Positions 1 through 9,081 are shown, counted from the stretch's first letter. The stretch is DNA of 64,000 nucleotides from Cryobacterium sp. MP_M3 (GCF_015752155.1 NZ_JADOVI010000001.1:310001-374000); one strand, 5' to 3'. Program-made: numbers and translations. The notes: a model not told the origin generated them from the letters alone.

Positions 1-359
1 CGTGGACGAACTACCTGACCGGCGAGACCGCCACCGGCCCGGCCTGGCGCCGGGAGACGCACGCGTTCGACAGCATCCCGCTCTGGGTGCGGGAGGGTGC
101 CGTGCTCGCGACCGGGGCCAGGGACGATGTCCCGGACTACGACTTCACCGAGAACGTTCTGCTCACCGTCTACCCGGGCGGAGCGCCGACGCGCACCGTG
201 CGGGTGTCGAATCCGCTCGGCACCATCGTCGTGACCTTTACGATTGTGGATAACGGCGACGGTGTCACCGTGCACTGCGACTCGACCGCGGCATTCCGCG
301 CTCGGCGCGTGGGAGGCGACACCACGAAATCCGCCCACGGAAAGGCAACCCTCTCATGA
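1..359 (+). CDS. C-terminal end of GH31 alpha-xylosidase/alpha-glucosidase (5' truncated by window edge)
   Basis: The gene enters from outside the window. The reading frame beginning at base 3 gives 118 residues before a TGA. The visible part reads WTNYLTGE...[15 protein letters not shown], which matches the beta-domain after the catalytic barrel of YicI-type family 31 glycosidases (consensus W..L.tGe...G.w......sLPlyvR.gsvl). The catalytic residues lie upstream and cannot be checked. Family members release xylose or glucose from alpha-linked oligosaccharides in the cytoplasm. The stop overlaps the ATG of the GH1 gene as ATGA, so the two are probably translated together, and a ROK regulator follows. 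The substrate cannot be assigned from this fragment. Confidence 0.75.
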   Translation, partial: WTNYLTGETATGPAWRRETHAFDSIPLWVREGAVLATGARDDVPDYDFTENVLLTVYPGGAPTRTVRVSNPLGTIVVTFTIVDNGDGVTVHCDSTAAFRARRVGGDTTKSAHGKATLS

Positions 360-1801
360 CCGTTTCCCGCCAGGGCAACCCCGACTACCGCGACTCCGGG
401 CTCGAGTTCCCGGAGGGCTTCATCTTCGGTTCGGCCACCGCCGCGTACCAGATCGAGGGCGCGTTCGACGAGGACGGCCGGGGTCCGTCGATCTGGGACA
501 CCTTCAGTCATACCCCGGGCAAGGTCGAGAACGGCGACACCGGCGACAAGGCCAGCGACCACTACCACCACCTCGAGGAAGACCTCGACCTGATGGAGTC
601 CCTCGGGCTGCACGCGTACCGGTTCTCGATCGCCTGGTCGCGCATCCAGCCGACCGGCCGCGGCCCGGCCAACGAGAACGGTCTCGCGTTCTACGGGCGC
701 CTCGTCGACGGGCTACTGGCCCGCGGCATCCGCCCGATCGCGACCCTCTACCACTGGGACCTGCCGCAGGCGCTCGAGGACGAGGGCGGCTGGACCAACC
801 GGGACACCGCGTATGCTTTCGCCGACTACGCGCGCATCATGGGCGAGGCCCTCGGCGACCGGATCGACACCTGGACCACTCTCAACGAGCCGTGGTGCTC
901 CGCCTACCTCGGTTACGCCTCCGGCGCGCACGCGCCGGGCCGCACCGACGACGCGGCGGCGCTCACCGCGGTGCACCACCTCAACCTCGCGCACGGCCTC
1001 GCGATCACCGAGCTCAAGAAGGTCGTCACCAACGACCCCGACTTCTCGATCACGCTCAACCTGCACGTCATCCGCGGCGAGGGCGAGACCGGACCCGAAG
1101 CGGTGCGGCAGATCGACGGCCTCGGCAACCGGGTCTTCCTCGGCCCGCTCCTGACCGGTGAGTACCCGGCGGATGTCCAGGCCGACACCGCGGGCATCAC
1201 CGACTGGTCGTTCGTGCGGCCCGGTGACACCGAGATCATCCACCAGCCGCTCGACGTGCTCGGCGTCAACTACTACTCCACGACGCTCGTGCGGCTCTGG
1301 GACGGCGTCTCGCCGCGCCAGCACTCCGACGGGCACATGGATGTCGGCGCCTCGCCGTGGCCCGGCGCCGAGCGGGTCGAGTTCCTCGCCCAGCCCGGCC
1401 CCTACACGGAGATGGGCTGGAACATCGAGCCGGCCGGCCTGGAAGAGCTGCTGGTCAAGCTGCGCGACGAATTTCCCGGCCAGCCGCTGATGATCACCGA
1501 GAACGGCGCGGCCTTCGCCGACGTCGTCGTGCAGGAACCGACCGGCCCTGCCGTGCACGACCTGGAGCGCACCGACTACCTTCGCCGGCATTTCACGGCC
1601 GCCCACCGGGCGATCCAGCGCGGCGTCGACCTGCGCGGCTACCAGGTCTGGTCGTTCATGGACAACTTCGAGTGGGCCTACGGCTACTCCAAGAGGTTCG
1701 GCATCGTCTACATCGACTACGACACCGAGGCACGCATCCCCAAGGACAGCGCGCTCTGGTACCGGAGCCTCGTGTCGACCGGCATCATCCCGGAGGGCTA
1801 G
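356..1801 (+). CDS. GH1 beta-glucosidase
   Basis: 481 residues, normal for a single-domain family 1 beta-glucosidase. It hydrolyses terminal beta-D-glucosyl (often also galactosyl or fucosyl) bonds by a retaining mechanism. The N-terminal motif [14 protein letters not shown] is the family signature. The acid/base glutamate lies in TLNEPW (E178) and the nucleophile in ITENGAA (E382). [13 protein letters not shown] near the C-terminus is the usual sugar-binding aglycone loop. No signal peptide is seen, so it is cytoplasmic and needs imported disaccharides. The start overlaps the GH31 stop by 4 bp (ATGA). With the downstream ROK regulator this forms a glycoside-use operon. The exact sugar is not known. 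Confidence 0.95.
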   Translation: MTVSRQGNPDYRDSGLEFPEGFIFGSATAAYQIEGAFDEDGRGPSIWDTFSHTPGKVENGDTGDKASDHYHHLEEDLDLMESLGLHAYRFSIAWSRIQPTGRGPANENGLAFYGRLVDGLLARGIRPIATLYHWDLPQALEDEGGWTNRDTAYAFADYARIMGEALGDRIDTWTTLNEPWCSAYLGYASGAHAPGRTDDAAALTAVHHLNLAHGLAITELKKVVTNDPDFSITLNLHVIRGEGETGPEAVRQIDGLGNRVFLGPLLTGEYPADVQADTAGITDWSFVRPGDTEIIHQPLDVLGVNYYSTTLVRLWDGVSPRQHSDGHMDVGASPWPGAERVEFLAQPGPYTEMGWNIEPAGLEELLVKLRDEFPGQPLMITENGAAFADVVVQEPTGPAVHDLERTDYLRRHFTAAHRAIQRGVDLRGYQVWSFMDNFEWAYGYSKRFGIVYIDYDTEARIPKDSALWYRSLVSTGIIPEG

Positions 1802-1830
1802 GGGCGGGACGCTAACCTGAGGGCAACCGA

Positions 1831-3015
1831 GTGGAATGGAAAGCAGTGCAGGGGAGCAACCATGACGATGTGCGCCGGCACAACCTGTCGGCGATCCTCC
1901 GCATCGTCCACCGCAACGGGCCGACCTCCCGCGCGCAGCTGACCCGGTTGACCGGCCTGAACCGGTCCACGATCGCCGCCCTCGTCGGCGAGCTCGGCCA
2001 GCTCGGCCTCGCCGGCGAACGCGACCCGGATTCCACCAACCAGGTGGGCCGGCCGAGCCCGGTGGTGTTCTGCGCCGAGCAGGTCGTGGCGCTGGCTGTG
2101 AACCCCGAGATCGACGCCGTCACGATCGGGATCGTGGGCCTCGACGGCACCGTGCACCGGCGCATCCGCTACCCGACCGAACGCTCGCCCAGCGCGAGCG
2201 AGGCCGTGAACATCGCCGGCGCGGTGATCGAGGGGATGCGCGGGGAACTGGACTCCCGGTTCCGGGTGGTCGGGATCGGCGTCGCCGTGCCGGGCCTCGT
2301 GCGCGCCCACGACGGCCTGGTGCGCCTCGCCCCGCACCTCGGCTGGACCGACGAACCGCTCAAGGAGATGCTCGAACAGCTGACCGGGTTCCCGGTCTTC
2401 GCCGCCAACGACGCCAGCCTCGGCGCGCTCGCCGAACAGTACTTCGGAGCGGGCAAGGGCATCACCGACCTGATCTACCTCAACGGCGGAGCGAGCGGCA
2501 TCGGCGGCGGCATGATCGTCGGCGGCAACCCCGTCGGCGGCATCGCCGGTTACGCGGGCGAGTTCGGTCACACCCGGGTGAGCGGCGGCTCCCGCACCGA
2601 CTCCGCCGGGATCACGGGCACCCTCGAGGCCGAGGTGACGCGGGAGGACCTGCTCGGGGTGCTCGGGCTCGAGAGCGCGGATGCCGACGAACTGGAACAG
2701 GCCCTGCTCGCCTCCGACTCGCCCCAGGTCAGGGACGAGGTCAACCGGCAGCTGGACTTCCTCGCGGTGGCCCTGGCCGGCGCCATCAACATCCTCAACC
2801 CGCAGCTGGTCGTGCTCGGCGGGTTCCTGGCCGCGCTGTTCGCCGTCGACCCCGACCGGTTGCGCGCCGCCGTGGCGTCGATGACACTCGTGTCCTCGTT
2901 CGGCAGCGTGCGGGTCAGCGCGGCGGAACTGGGCTCCAACCTGCTCATGATCGGCGCGGCCGAGCTGGCCTTCGAGGGGTTGCTCGACGACCCGAGCGGC
3001 GTGCCGACCTCCTGA
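1831..3015 (+). CDS. ROK family transcriptional regulator (NagC/XylR type) lacking the zinc-site cysteines
   Basis: 394 residues with the usual two-part layout. Residues about 15-75 form a winged helix-turn-helix (SRAQLTRLTGLNRSTIAALV), and residues about 85-390 form a ROK sugar-kinase fold with IGIVGLDG, GIGVAVPGLV, NDASLGALAEQ and GGMIVGGNPVGGIAG...AGEFGHT. ROK proteins usually follow the GH motif with a CxCGxxGC zinc site. Here that stretch reads SGGSRTDSAGITGTLEAEV with no cysteine. It starts with GTG at 1831, with GAGGG about 8 bp upstream; GTG at 1846 is an alternative. It lies 29 bp after the GH1 gene and is the likely sugar-responsive repressor of the cluster. Confidence 0.88.
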   Translation: MEWKAVQGSNHDDVRRHNLSAILRIVHRNGPTSRAQLTRLTGLNRSTIAALVGELGQLGLAGERDPDSTNQVGRPSPVVFCAEQVVALAVNPEIDAVTIGIVGLDGTVHRRIRYPTERSPSASEAVNIAGAVIEGMRGELDSRFRVVGIGVAVPGLVRAHDGLVRLAPHLGWTDEPLKEMLEQLTGFPVFAANDASLGALAEQYFGAGKGITDLIYLNGGASGIGGGMIVGGNPVGGIAGYAGEFGHTRVSGGSRTDSAGITGTLEAEVTREDLLGVLGLESADADELEQALLASDSPQVRDEVNRQLDFLAVALAGAINILNPQLVVLGGFLAALFAVDPDRLRAAVASMTLVSSFGSVRVSAAELGSNLLMIGAAELAFEGLLDDPSGVPTS

Positions 3016-3272
3016 GCACCTGACCTGGTTCGACCGCCTGTCCCGCCTGCCGGCACGATGCGCGATCCGGCCGTTTCGCGCAATCTTCGGCGCGGATCCC
3101 GGCCGGGGGAATAGGAACGGCCGTGACCCGCTTGTCCCAGAGAGCGGCTCCGTGTTCCGCTGCCGGTAGCGTCGCCCGAGACTCGGTGCCCGAACGCCGT
3201 CTCCAGCCCCTGTCAGCCCGCCCAGCCGGCCCCACCAGACATCTCCCCATCGACACCGAGGAACTCCACTTC

Positions 3273-4550
3273 GTGACTACCGCCGTCATTCCCGTGATCA
3301 CCCAGGCCCAGCTCCGGTCGACCGCCCCGCACCCCGGGGACGCCCTCACCCGGCGCCAGCGCCTCGTCTACGTGCTCGTGCTCGGCGCGCTCACCGCGCT
3401 CGGACCGTTCACGATCGACCTGTACCTGCCTGCCTTCCCGACCCTGCAGAACGAGCTCGGTGTCTCGGCCGCGGCCATCCAGCTCACCCTCACCGGCACG
3501 ATGATCGGCTTCGGCTTCGGCCAGCTCATCGTCGGCCCGTGGAGCGACAAGGTCGGCCGCAGGCTGCCGCTGATGCTCGCGACCGGGTTCCACATCCTCG
3601 CCAGCGTCGGCGCGGCGCTCTCCCAGGACATCGTCTGGCTGGGCGTCTTCCGCCTGCTGCAGGGCTTCGGCGCGGCGGCCGGCGCCGTCGTCGCCCTCGC
3701 CATGGTGCGCGACCTGTTCGGCGGCAAGCCGCTGGTGCGGATGCTGTCCCGCCTCGCCCTGATCAGCGGCCTCGCACCCGTGCTCGCCCCGGTCATCGGT
3801 TCCCAGTTGCTGCTCGTGATGAGCTGGCGCGGGATCTTCTGGGTGCTCGCCGCCTACGGCGCCGTCGTCATCCTGGCCGTCGCGTTCTGGATCGTCGAGA
3901 CACTGCCCGCCGCCGAACGGCACACGGCCGGGCACAACACCCTCGCCCAGCGTTACCGGGCCGTGCTCAGCGACCGCATCTTCGTCGGCGTCGCGATCAT
4001 CGGCGCCATGACGTTCACCGGGCTGTTCTCCTACCTCTCCGCCTCGTCGTTCCTGTTCCAGGAGGTCTACGGGTTCAGCGCGCAGCAGTACGGCATCCTC
4101 TTCGCCGTCAACTCGCTCGGCATCGTCACCGGCGTGCAGCTGAGCTCACGGCTGATGCACCGGTTCAACATCGGCCCGCAGTGGATCGTGGCGGTCTCGA
4201 CGGTGGTGCTGGTCATCACCTCGGCCGCCATCGTGCTGCTCGACCTGGCCGGCGCCGGGCTCTGGGGCACCCTGGTGCCGCTCTGGTTCTTCATCGCGGC
4301 CTGCGGGTTCACCCTGCCGAGCGTGCAGGTGATCGCCCTGAGCGCACACGGGCACGAGGCGGGCACCGCCGCGTCCCTGCTCGGCGCCGCGAACTTCGGC
4401 GTCGCCGGCCTGATCTCACCGATCGTCGGCCTGCTCGGGGTGGGCAACGCCATCCCGATGGGCGCGGTGATGGGAACGACCGCCCTGATCGCGATCATCG
4501 CGCTGTGGACCGTCGTGCGCCCGCGCTCCGTGCCCGCCCTGGAGCACTGA
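3273..4550 (+). CDS. MFS multidrug/drug-resistance transporter, Bcr/CflA family
   Basis: 425 residues from GTG 3273, with about twelve hydrophobic segments. Near the N-terminus, LGPFTIDLYLPAFPTLQNELGVS is the classic Bcr/CflA first-helix motif, followed by GQLIVGPWSDKVGRR, the MFS loop 2-3 motif. Family members are proton-driven exporters of drugs such as bicyclomycin and chloramphenicol, or of dipeptides. The open frame begins at GTG 3123, but its first 50 residues are Pro/Arg-rich and unlike the family, and GAGGA lies 10 bp before 3273, so the later start is preferred. It is transcribed as a separate unit after the ROK gene; the 257 bases between hold no other recognised gene. The substrate is unknown. 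Confidence 0.88.
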   Translation: MTTAVIPVITQAQLRSTAPHPGDALTRRQRLVYVLVLGALTALGPFTIDLYLPAFPTLQNELGVSAAAIQLTLTGTMIGFGFGQLIVGPWSDKVGRRLPLMLATGFHILASVGAALSQDIVWLGVFRLLQGFGAAAGAVVALAMVRDLFGGKPLVRMLSRLALISGLAPVLAPVIGSQLLLVMSWRGIFWVLAAYGAVVILAVAFWIVETLPAAERHTAGHNTLAQRYRAVLSDRIFVGVAIIGAMTFTGLFSYLSASSFLFQEVYGFSAQQYGILFAVNSLGIVTGVQLSSRLMHRFNIGPQWIVAVSTVVLVITSAAIVLLDLAGAGLWGTLVPLWFFIAACGFTLPSVQVIALSAHGHEAGTAASLLGAANFGVAGLISPIVGLLGVGNAIPMGAVMGTTALIAIIALWTVVRPRSVPALEH

Positions 4551-4602
4551 ACCCCGCGCTCGGGCCCCCACGCCGGTTCCCGGCCCCCGCCCGTGCCCGA
4601 CC

Positions 4603-4615
4603 TAGGATTGACGGA
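4603..4615 (+). promoter_or_regulatory. Leaderless-type promoter of the PAP2 gene
   Basis: A -10 hexamer TAGGAT (4603-4608) ends 6 bases before the ATG at 4615. Transcription would therefore begin at or next to the start codon. No -35 element is evident. Confidence 0.6.
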
Positions 4616-5337
4616 TGACCGACGACAGATCCCCGGAGACCGCCGCCGCCCCCGCGGCACGCCGCATCGCCCGGCGCTGGCCGCTCGTGAGCGCGCTGGC
4701 CGCCGTCGCCCTGGCATTCGGGCTCGGAGCCCTCATCGTCTACCGGGACAACGGCAGGCCGCTGCGGATCGACGCCGCCTGGATGGACGAGATCATCGAG
4801 CACCGCGCTCCCGTCTGGGAGTACCTGTCCCTGGCGATGAACTTCCTCGGAGCCGGCATCGCGGGCGTGGTCGTCATCCCCGTGCTCATCCTCGCCGTTT
4901 TCCTCCTGCTCCGGCGAAAGTGGGCGGCCGGGTACTTCCTCGCGGCGACGATCGTGAGCAGCGGGCTCGTGCAGCTGCTGAAGAACCTGTTCGGACGCGC
5001 CAGGCCGGAGGACATGCTGGTGACCAGTGACTTCGGCTCATTCCCGTCGGGCCACGTGGCCAACGCCGCGACCATGGTCGTCTGCCTGGCCATCCTCTTC
5101 CCGCGGGTCTGGGTCTGGCTGGCCGGTGCGCTCTACACCGCGGTGATGATGGTCAGCCGCACCTACCTCGGCGCACACTGGCTCACCGACACCATCGGCG
5201 GTCTGCTCCTCGGCGTGGGGGTGGCCGTGCTGCTGTGGGCGCCGGTCGCCGCGAAACTCGACGGCGAACGGCACCTCGCGGCGCAGCATCCGTCACGCGG
5301 TCGAATTCGACGGAGAAATGCCGAGAACGACGCCTGA
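4615..5337 (+). CDS. PAP2-superfamily membrane phosphatase
   Basis: 240 residues with about six membrane segments. All three phosphatidic-acid-phosphatase motifs are present in order: KNLFGRARP (KX6RP), PSGH, and SRTYLGAHWLTD (SRX5HX3D). The PSGH histidine and the last histidine and aspartate form the active site. Family members dephosphorylate phosphatidate, undecaprenyl diphosphate or related lipids at the outer face of the membrane. The start is fixed by the -10 box just upstream. The gene stands alone, downstream of the MFS transporter, and is followed by a palindromic repeat. The lipid substrate cannot be told from sequence. Confidence 0.9.
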   Translation: MTDDRSPETAAAPAARRIARRWPLVSALAAVALAFGLGALIVYRDNGRPLRIDAAWMDEIIEHRAPVWEYLSLAMNFLGAGIAGVVVIPVLILAVFLLLRRKWAAGYFLAATIVSSGLVQLLKNLFGRARPEDMLVTSDFGSFPSGHVANAATMVVCLAILFPRVWVWLAGALYTAVMMVSRTYLGAHWLTDTIGGLLLGVGVAVLLWAPVAAKLDGERHLAAQHPSRGRIRRRNAENDA

Positions 5338-5384
5338 AACACCCCAAAACGCCGCTTTTTCGTAAAATCTCCGTCGAATTCGAC
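5300..5384. repeat. Dispersed palindromic repeat, copy G (GAATTC-tipped)
   Basis: Two copies of GTCGAATTCGACGGAGA (5300-5316; reverse complement at 5368-5384) form a perfect 17-bp inverted repeat around about 51 bases. The tip GTCGAATTCGAC is itself a palindrome. The inner GGAGA...CGAGAAC...CGCC order resembles the other intergenic palindromes of this window (copies A-E), so it may belong to the same family with a different tip. The left arm overlaps the end of the PAP2 coding region. As RNA it could also end transcription. Confidence 0.7.
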
Positions 5385-5419
5385 GGGATGCGGGGCAGAC
5401 AGGGGCGGATGCCGCAGGG

Positions 5420-5432
5420 TAGCGTCGTGCCA
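5420..5432 (+). promoter_or_regulatory. Leaderless-type promoter of the saccharopine-dehydrogenase-like gene
   Basis: TAGCGT (5420-5425) is followed by 6 bases and the ATG at 5432. It matches the TANNNT-N6/7-start pattern seen before many genes here. Confidence 0.55.
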
Positions 5433-6715
5433 TGAGAATCCTCCTTGTCGGGGCGGGCGGCGTCGGAGACGCGTTCGCGAAGATCATCGCCCGCCGCTCG
5501 TTCTTCGAGCACGTCATCGTCTGCGACTACGACCTCGCCCGGGCGGAGCGCACCGTTGCGACCGTCGCGGCCAAGCACGGCCCCGACATCGCGAGCCGAT
5601 TCACGGCCGCGCAGATCGACGCCGGCGACCCGGACCGGGTCGCAGCGGTGGCGAAGGAACACCGGGCAACGCACGTGATGAACGCGGTCGAACCCAAGTT
5701 CGTGCCGACGATCTTCGCCGGGGCGCTCGCCGCCGGCTGCGACTACCTCGACATGGCCGCGAGCCTGTCCGAGCCGCACCCGACCCACCCGTACACGGAG
5801 ACCGGCGTCAAACTCGGCGACGACCAATTCGCGCTCGCCGCCGACTGGGAGACCGCCGGCCGCCTCGCCCTGGTGGGGATGGGCGTGGAGCCGGGCCTCT
5901 CGGATGTCTTCGCCCGCTACGCCTCCGACCACCTGTTCCGCGAGATCGACGAGCTCGGCACCCGCGACGGCGCCAACCTGGTGGTGCGCGACGAGGCAGG
6001 CAACGAGATCTTCGCACCTTCCTTCAGCATCTGGACCACGATCGAGGAGTGCCTGAACCCGCCGGTGATCTTCGAGAAGGACCGCGGCTGGTTCACCACC
6101 GAACCGTTCAGCGAACCGGAGATGTTCGACTTCCCCGAGGGCATCGGCCCGGTTGAGTGCGTCAACGTCGAGCACGAGGAGGTGCTGCTGATGCCGCGCT
6201 GGCTCGACGCGAAGCGGGTCACCTTCAAGTACGGGCTCGGCGAGGAGTTCATCGGCGTGCTCAAGACGCTGCACCTGCTCGGCCTGGACAGCGTCGAACC
6301 GGTGCGGGTGCGGAGCGCCACCGGCCCGGCGATGGTCGCCCCGCGCGACGTCGTCGCCGCCAGCCTGCCCGACCCGGCCACGATCGGCCCGCGGATGACC
6401 GGCAAGACCTGCGCCGGGGTATGGGTCACGGGAACCGGGATCGACGGCGAGCCGCGCGAGGTCTACCTCTACCACGTGAGCGACAACGAGTGGACGATGC
6501 GCGAGTACGACGCGCAATGCGTGGTCTGGCAGACCGCACTCAACCCGGTGATCGCGCTGGAACTGCTCGCGGCCGGCACCTGGGGCGGCATCGGCGTGCT
6601 CGGCCCGGAGGCCCTCGACGCGAAGCCGTTCCTCGACCTGATGAGCGCCCCGATCGAGGAGGGCGGCTACGGCGAGGCCTGGGGGATGGAGGACCGGCTG
6701 GCCCCGCGCCCATGA
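5432..6715 (+). CDS. Saccharopine dehydrogenase family (LYS9-like) NAD(P)-binding protein
   Basis: 427 residues. The N-terminus MRILLVGAGGVGDAF is a Rossmann dinucleotide-binding loop. VMNAVEPKFVP and GCDYLDMA match the LYS9/homospermidine-synthase group, and GMGVEPGLSDVFARYA is typical of that group's middle region. Members act as saccharopine or carboxy(nor)spermidine dehydrogenases, or as homospermidine synthases, all of which join or split an amine and a keto acid. The last codon overlaps the next gene's start as ATGA, so it is coupled to the FAD amine-oxidase-like protein. A polyamine or lysine-derived amine pathway is therefore plausible but unproven. No partner biosynthesis genes are visible nearby. 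Confidence 0.82.
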   Translation: MRILLVGAGGVGDAFAKIIARRSFFEHVIVCDYDLARAERTVATVAAKHGPDIASRFTAAQIDAGDPDRVAAVAKEHRATHVMNAVEPKFVPTIFAGALAAGCDYLDMAASLSEPHPTHPYTETGVKLGDDQFALAADWETAGRLALVGMGVEPGLSDVFARYASDHLFREIDELGTRDGANLVVRDEAGNEIFAPSFSIWTTIEECLNPPVIFEKDRGWFTTEPFSEPEMFDFPEGIGPVECVNVEHEEVLLMPRWLDAKRVTFKYGLGEEFIGVLKTLHLLGLDSVEPVRVRSATGPAMVAPRDVVAASLPDPATIGPRMTGKTCAGVWVTGTGIDGEPREVYLYHVSDNEWTMREYDAQCVVWQTALNPVIALELLAAGTWGGIGVLGPEALDAKPFLDLMSAPIEEGGYGEAWGMEDRLAPRP

Positions 6716-8085
6716 TCAACGGCGACGTCTCCTTCTGGTGGAACCAGATCGGCCGCGGCGCCACGCGCCCGCCGCTGCCCGGGCCGATCACGGCCGACGT
6801 GTGCATCGTCGGCGCCGGGTACACCGGGCTGTGGACGGCCTACTACCTGAAGAAGGCCGCCCCGGCGCTGCGCGTAGTCATCCTCGAGCAGCGCTTCGCC
6901 GGCTACGGCGCTTCCGGGCGGAACGGCGGCTGGCTGACCAACTCGGTCACCGGCGGGCGCGAACAATACGTCTCGTCGCACGGGCGCGAGGCGGCCGCCC
7001 GGTTCCAGGCGAGCATGAACGAGACTGTCGACGAGGTGATCCGGGTCGCCGCGGCCGAGGGCATCGACGCCGACATCGTCAAGGGCGGCGAGTTCACTGT
7101 GGCCTACGACCTGCCGCAGCAGCAGCGGCTCGAGGCGTCCGCCAGGGCCGAGCAGCGGTGGGACATGACGGATGTCGAACTCCTCTCGCCGGCGGCGGCC
7201 CGCGCCCGCATCGACGTGGCCGGCACCACCGGGGCGATGTGGCACCCGCACTGTGCGCGCATCCACCCGGCCAAACTCGCGGCAGGCCTCGCCCGGGTGG
7301 TCCTGGCGCTCGGGGTGGAGATCTACGAGAACACCCGGGTCAGCGAGATCACGCCGGGCCGGGCTCTGACCGAGCATGGCCCGGTGGACGCCGAGTTCGT
7401 CGTGCGCGCCACGGAGGGGTTCACAGCCGGGCTGAAAGGCCTGCACCGGGCCTGGCTGCCGATGAACTCGTCGCTGATCGCGACCGCGCCGCTCAGCGAC
7501 GCCGTCTGGGAGAGCATCGGCTGGAATGAACGCGAGACCCTCGGCGACATGGCGCACGCGTACATGTACGCGCAGCGCACGAAGGACGACCGGATCGCGA
7601 TCGGCGGCCGCGGCGTGCCGTACCGTTTCGGCTCGCGGACCGACTCCGACGGGCACACCCCGGCGAGCACGGTGGAGGCGCTCCGCGGCATCCTCACCCG
7701 GTTCTTCCCCGCCACGGCGGGCGTGGCGATCGACCATGCCTGGTCGGGGGTGCTCGGCGTGCCGCGGGACTGGGCGGCGACCGTCGGACTCGACCCGGCG
7801 ACCGGGCTGGCCTGGGCCGGCGGGTACGTGGGCACGGGCGTGGCCACGACGAACCTGGCCGGGCGCACCCTGACCGACCTGATCCTCGACCGGGACACCG
7901 GCCTGACAGGGCTGCCCTGGGTGAACCACCGGGTGCGCAACTGGGAGCCGGAGCCGTTGCGCTGGCTCGCCGTGCACGCCTTGTACCGGGCCTACTCGTT
8001 CGCCGACCGGGCCGAGCTGACCCGGCGGCAGACCACCTCGCCGGTCGCGAGCATCGCCGACGTGGTCTCGGGCCGCGGTCACTAG
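6712..8085 (+). CDS. FAD-dependent oxidoreductase, DAO/PuuB-like family
   Basis: 457 residues from ATG 6712, which overlaps the previous stop by 4 bp; the frame is open further upstream, but only as a shadow of the preceding gene. DVCIVGAGYTGLWTAYYLKK is the FAD-binding loop, and YGASGRNGGW is a strong match to the GASGRNGG motif of gamma-glutamylputrescine oxidase-type and related flavin amine oxidases. WSGVLGVPRDWAATVG and GYVGTGVATTNLAGR are the C-terminal FAD contacts. Such enzymes oxidise an amine or amino acid to an imine, making H2O2 or passing electrons on. The tight coupling to the saccharopine-dehydrogenase-like gene suggests a common amine substrate. That substrate is unknown. Confidence 0.88.
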   Translation: MINGDVSFWWNQIGRGATRPPLPGPITADVCIVGAGYTGLWTAYYLKKAAPALRVVILEQRFAGYGASGRNGGWLTNSVTGGREQYVSSHGREAAARFQASMNETVDEVIRVAAAEGIDADIVKGGEFTVAYDLPQQQRLEASARAEQRWDMTDVELLSPAAARARIDVAGTTGAMWHPHCARIHPAKLAAGLARVVLALGVEIYENTRVSEITPGRALTEHGPVDAEFVVRATEGFTAGLKGLHRAWLPMNSSLIATAPLSDAVWESIGWNERETLGDMAHAYMYAQRTKDDRIAIGGRGVPYRFGSRTDSDGHTPASTVEALRGILTRFFPATAGVAIDHAWSGVLGVPRDWAATVGLDPATGLAWAGGYVGTGVATTNLAGRTLTDLILDRDTGLTGLPWVNHRVRNWEPEPLRWLAVHALYRAYSFADRAELTRRQTTSPVASIADVVSGRGH

Positions 8086-8119
8086 CCGGGGCCCGGCCCG
8101 CGGCATCCGCGTGCCCCGC

Positions 8120-8200
8120 GCATAACTCCTGCAGATTGTTCCGGAAGGCCGAGATTCCGGCCGGAATCGGCCGGAATTGTCCACAGTGCAGGAGTTATGC
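8120..8200. repeat. 81-bp intergenic palindrome with 14-bp perfect arms (element F)
   Basis: GCATAACTCCTGCA at 8120-8133 is repeated in perfect inverted form at 8187-8200. Between them lies a second perfect palindrome, GATTCCGGCCGGAATC (8154-8167), and a TTGTCCACA 9-mer (8177-8185) identical to the actinobacterial DnaA-box consensus. The element fills most of the gap between the oxidoreductase and GNAT genes. It lacks a T-run, so it is not a standard terminator. Confidence 0.75.
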
Positions 8201-8229
8201 ACAACGGGCGGATGTGGTCTACTCGTTGC

Positions 8230-9081
8230 ATGAGCGTTGAGCCCGAGGTCGTCGCCGAGGCGTACCGGCTTGCGGATGCCGCCGCGGCGGCAGCCGGGGT
8301 GTCCGTGCGGATGGCGGAACCCGGCGACATGACCCCGGTGATCGGCCTGTTCGAGCGCACCTGGGGTGCCGGTCGCAGCCCCGACCGCTCGATGCTGCTC
8401 GCGCTCGACTACGCCGGGAATACCGTGCTCGTCGCCAACGAGGCCGGCAAGGCGGTCGGCGCGACGCTGGGCTTCCTCGGCTGGAGCGACGGCATCCACC
8501 TGCACTCGCACATGGCGGCCGTGGTGCCGTGGCGGCGCAGCGGCGGCGTCGGCTACGCGCTGAAGCTGTTCCAGCGCGCGGTCTGCCTCGAACACGGCAT
8601 CGTGGAGATGCGCTGGACCTTCGACCCCCTGATCCGCCGCAACGCGCACTTCAACCTGGTCAAGCTCGGCGCGGAGGTGGTGCGGTTCCTGCCCGACTTC
8701 TACGGCCGCCTCGACGACGTCATCACCGGCAGCGACCGGAGCGACCGGTTCGAGGTGCGTTGGCTGCTCGAGTCCGACCGGGTGCGGGCAGCCCTCGCCG
8801 GCACGCCCCGGCCGGTCCCGCACGCCCCGCTGCGGCTCCCGCTCGACGTCGACTTCGAGCGGCTGCGCGCCGACGACCCCGCGGCCGCCTCCCGGCTGCG
8901 CGAGCGGTCCCGGGCGCTGTTCACGGAGGCCCTGTCCCAGGGGCTTCGCGCCGAACTGGACGCCGGCAACGACTACGTCTTCGTGCGCCCGGAGCCGGAT
9001 GCGCCGGCGCCGCAGTCAGCGCCGGGATCCGAGCCGGGACCGACCCGACCGGTTGGCACGATCCGGCCCGAAACGACCTGA
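8230..9081 (+). CDS. GNAT-superfamily acetyltransferase-like protein (COG3375 type)
   Basis: 283 residues from ATG 8230. The earlier ATG at 8197 lies inside the arm of the upstream palindrome and is not favoured. Residues about 25-185 carry a GNAT-like fold: VRMAEPGDM at the start, VVPWRRSGGVGYALKLFQR as the acetyl-CoA loop, and EMRWTFDPLIRRNAHFNLVKLGA, which is the hallmark of the COG3375 group. In other genomes this group sits beside N-acyl amino acid racemase or MenC-like genes; here it follows the amine-oxidase pair. The C-terminal 40 residues are Pro/Ala-rich. The substrate is unknown; an acyl-amino-acid role is only an inference. Confidence 0.8.
   Translation: MSVEPEVVAEAYRLADAAAAAAGVSVRMAEPGDMTPVIGLFERTWGAGRSPDRSMLLALDYAGNTVLVANEAGKAVGATLGFLGWSDGIHLHSHMAAVVPWRRSGGVGYALKLFQRAVCLEHGIVEMRWTFDPLIRRNAHFNLVKLGAEVVRFLPDFYGRLDDVITGSDRSDRFEVRWLLESDRVRAALAGTPRPVPHAPLRLPLDVDFERLRADDPAAASRLRERSRALFTEALSQGLRAELDAGNDYVFVRPEPDAPAPQSAPGSEPGPTRPVGTIRPETT

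Noticed and set aside
3123..3272. N-terminal extension of the MFS transporter from GTG 3123
   Set aside because: The 50 extra residues do not resemble the family. A later GTG has a Shine-Dalgarno site and gives the usual length.
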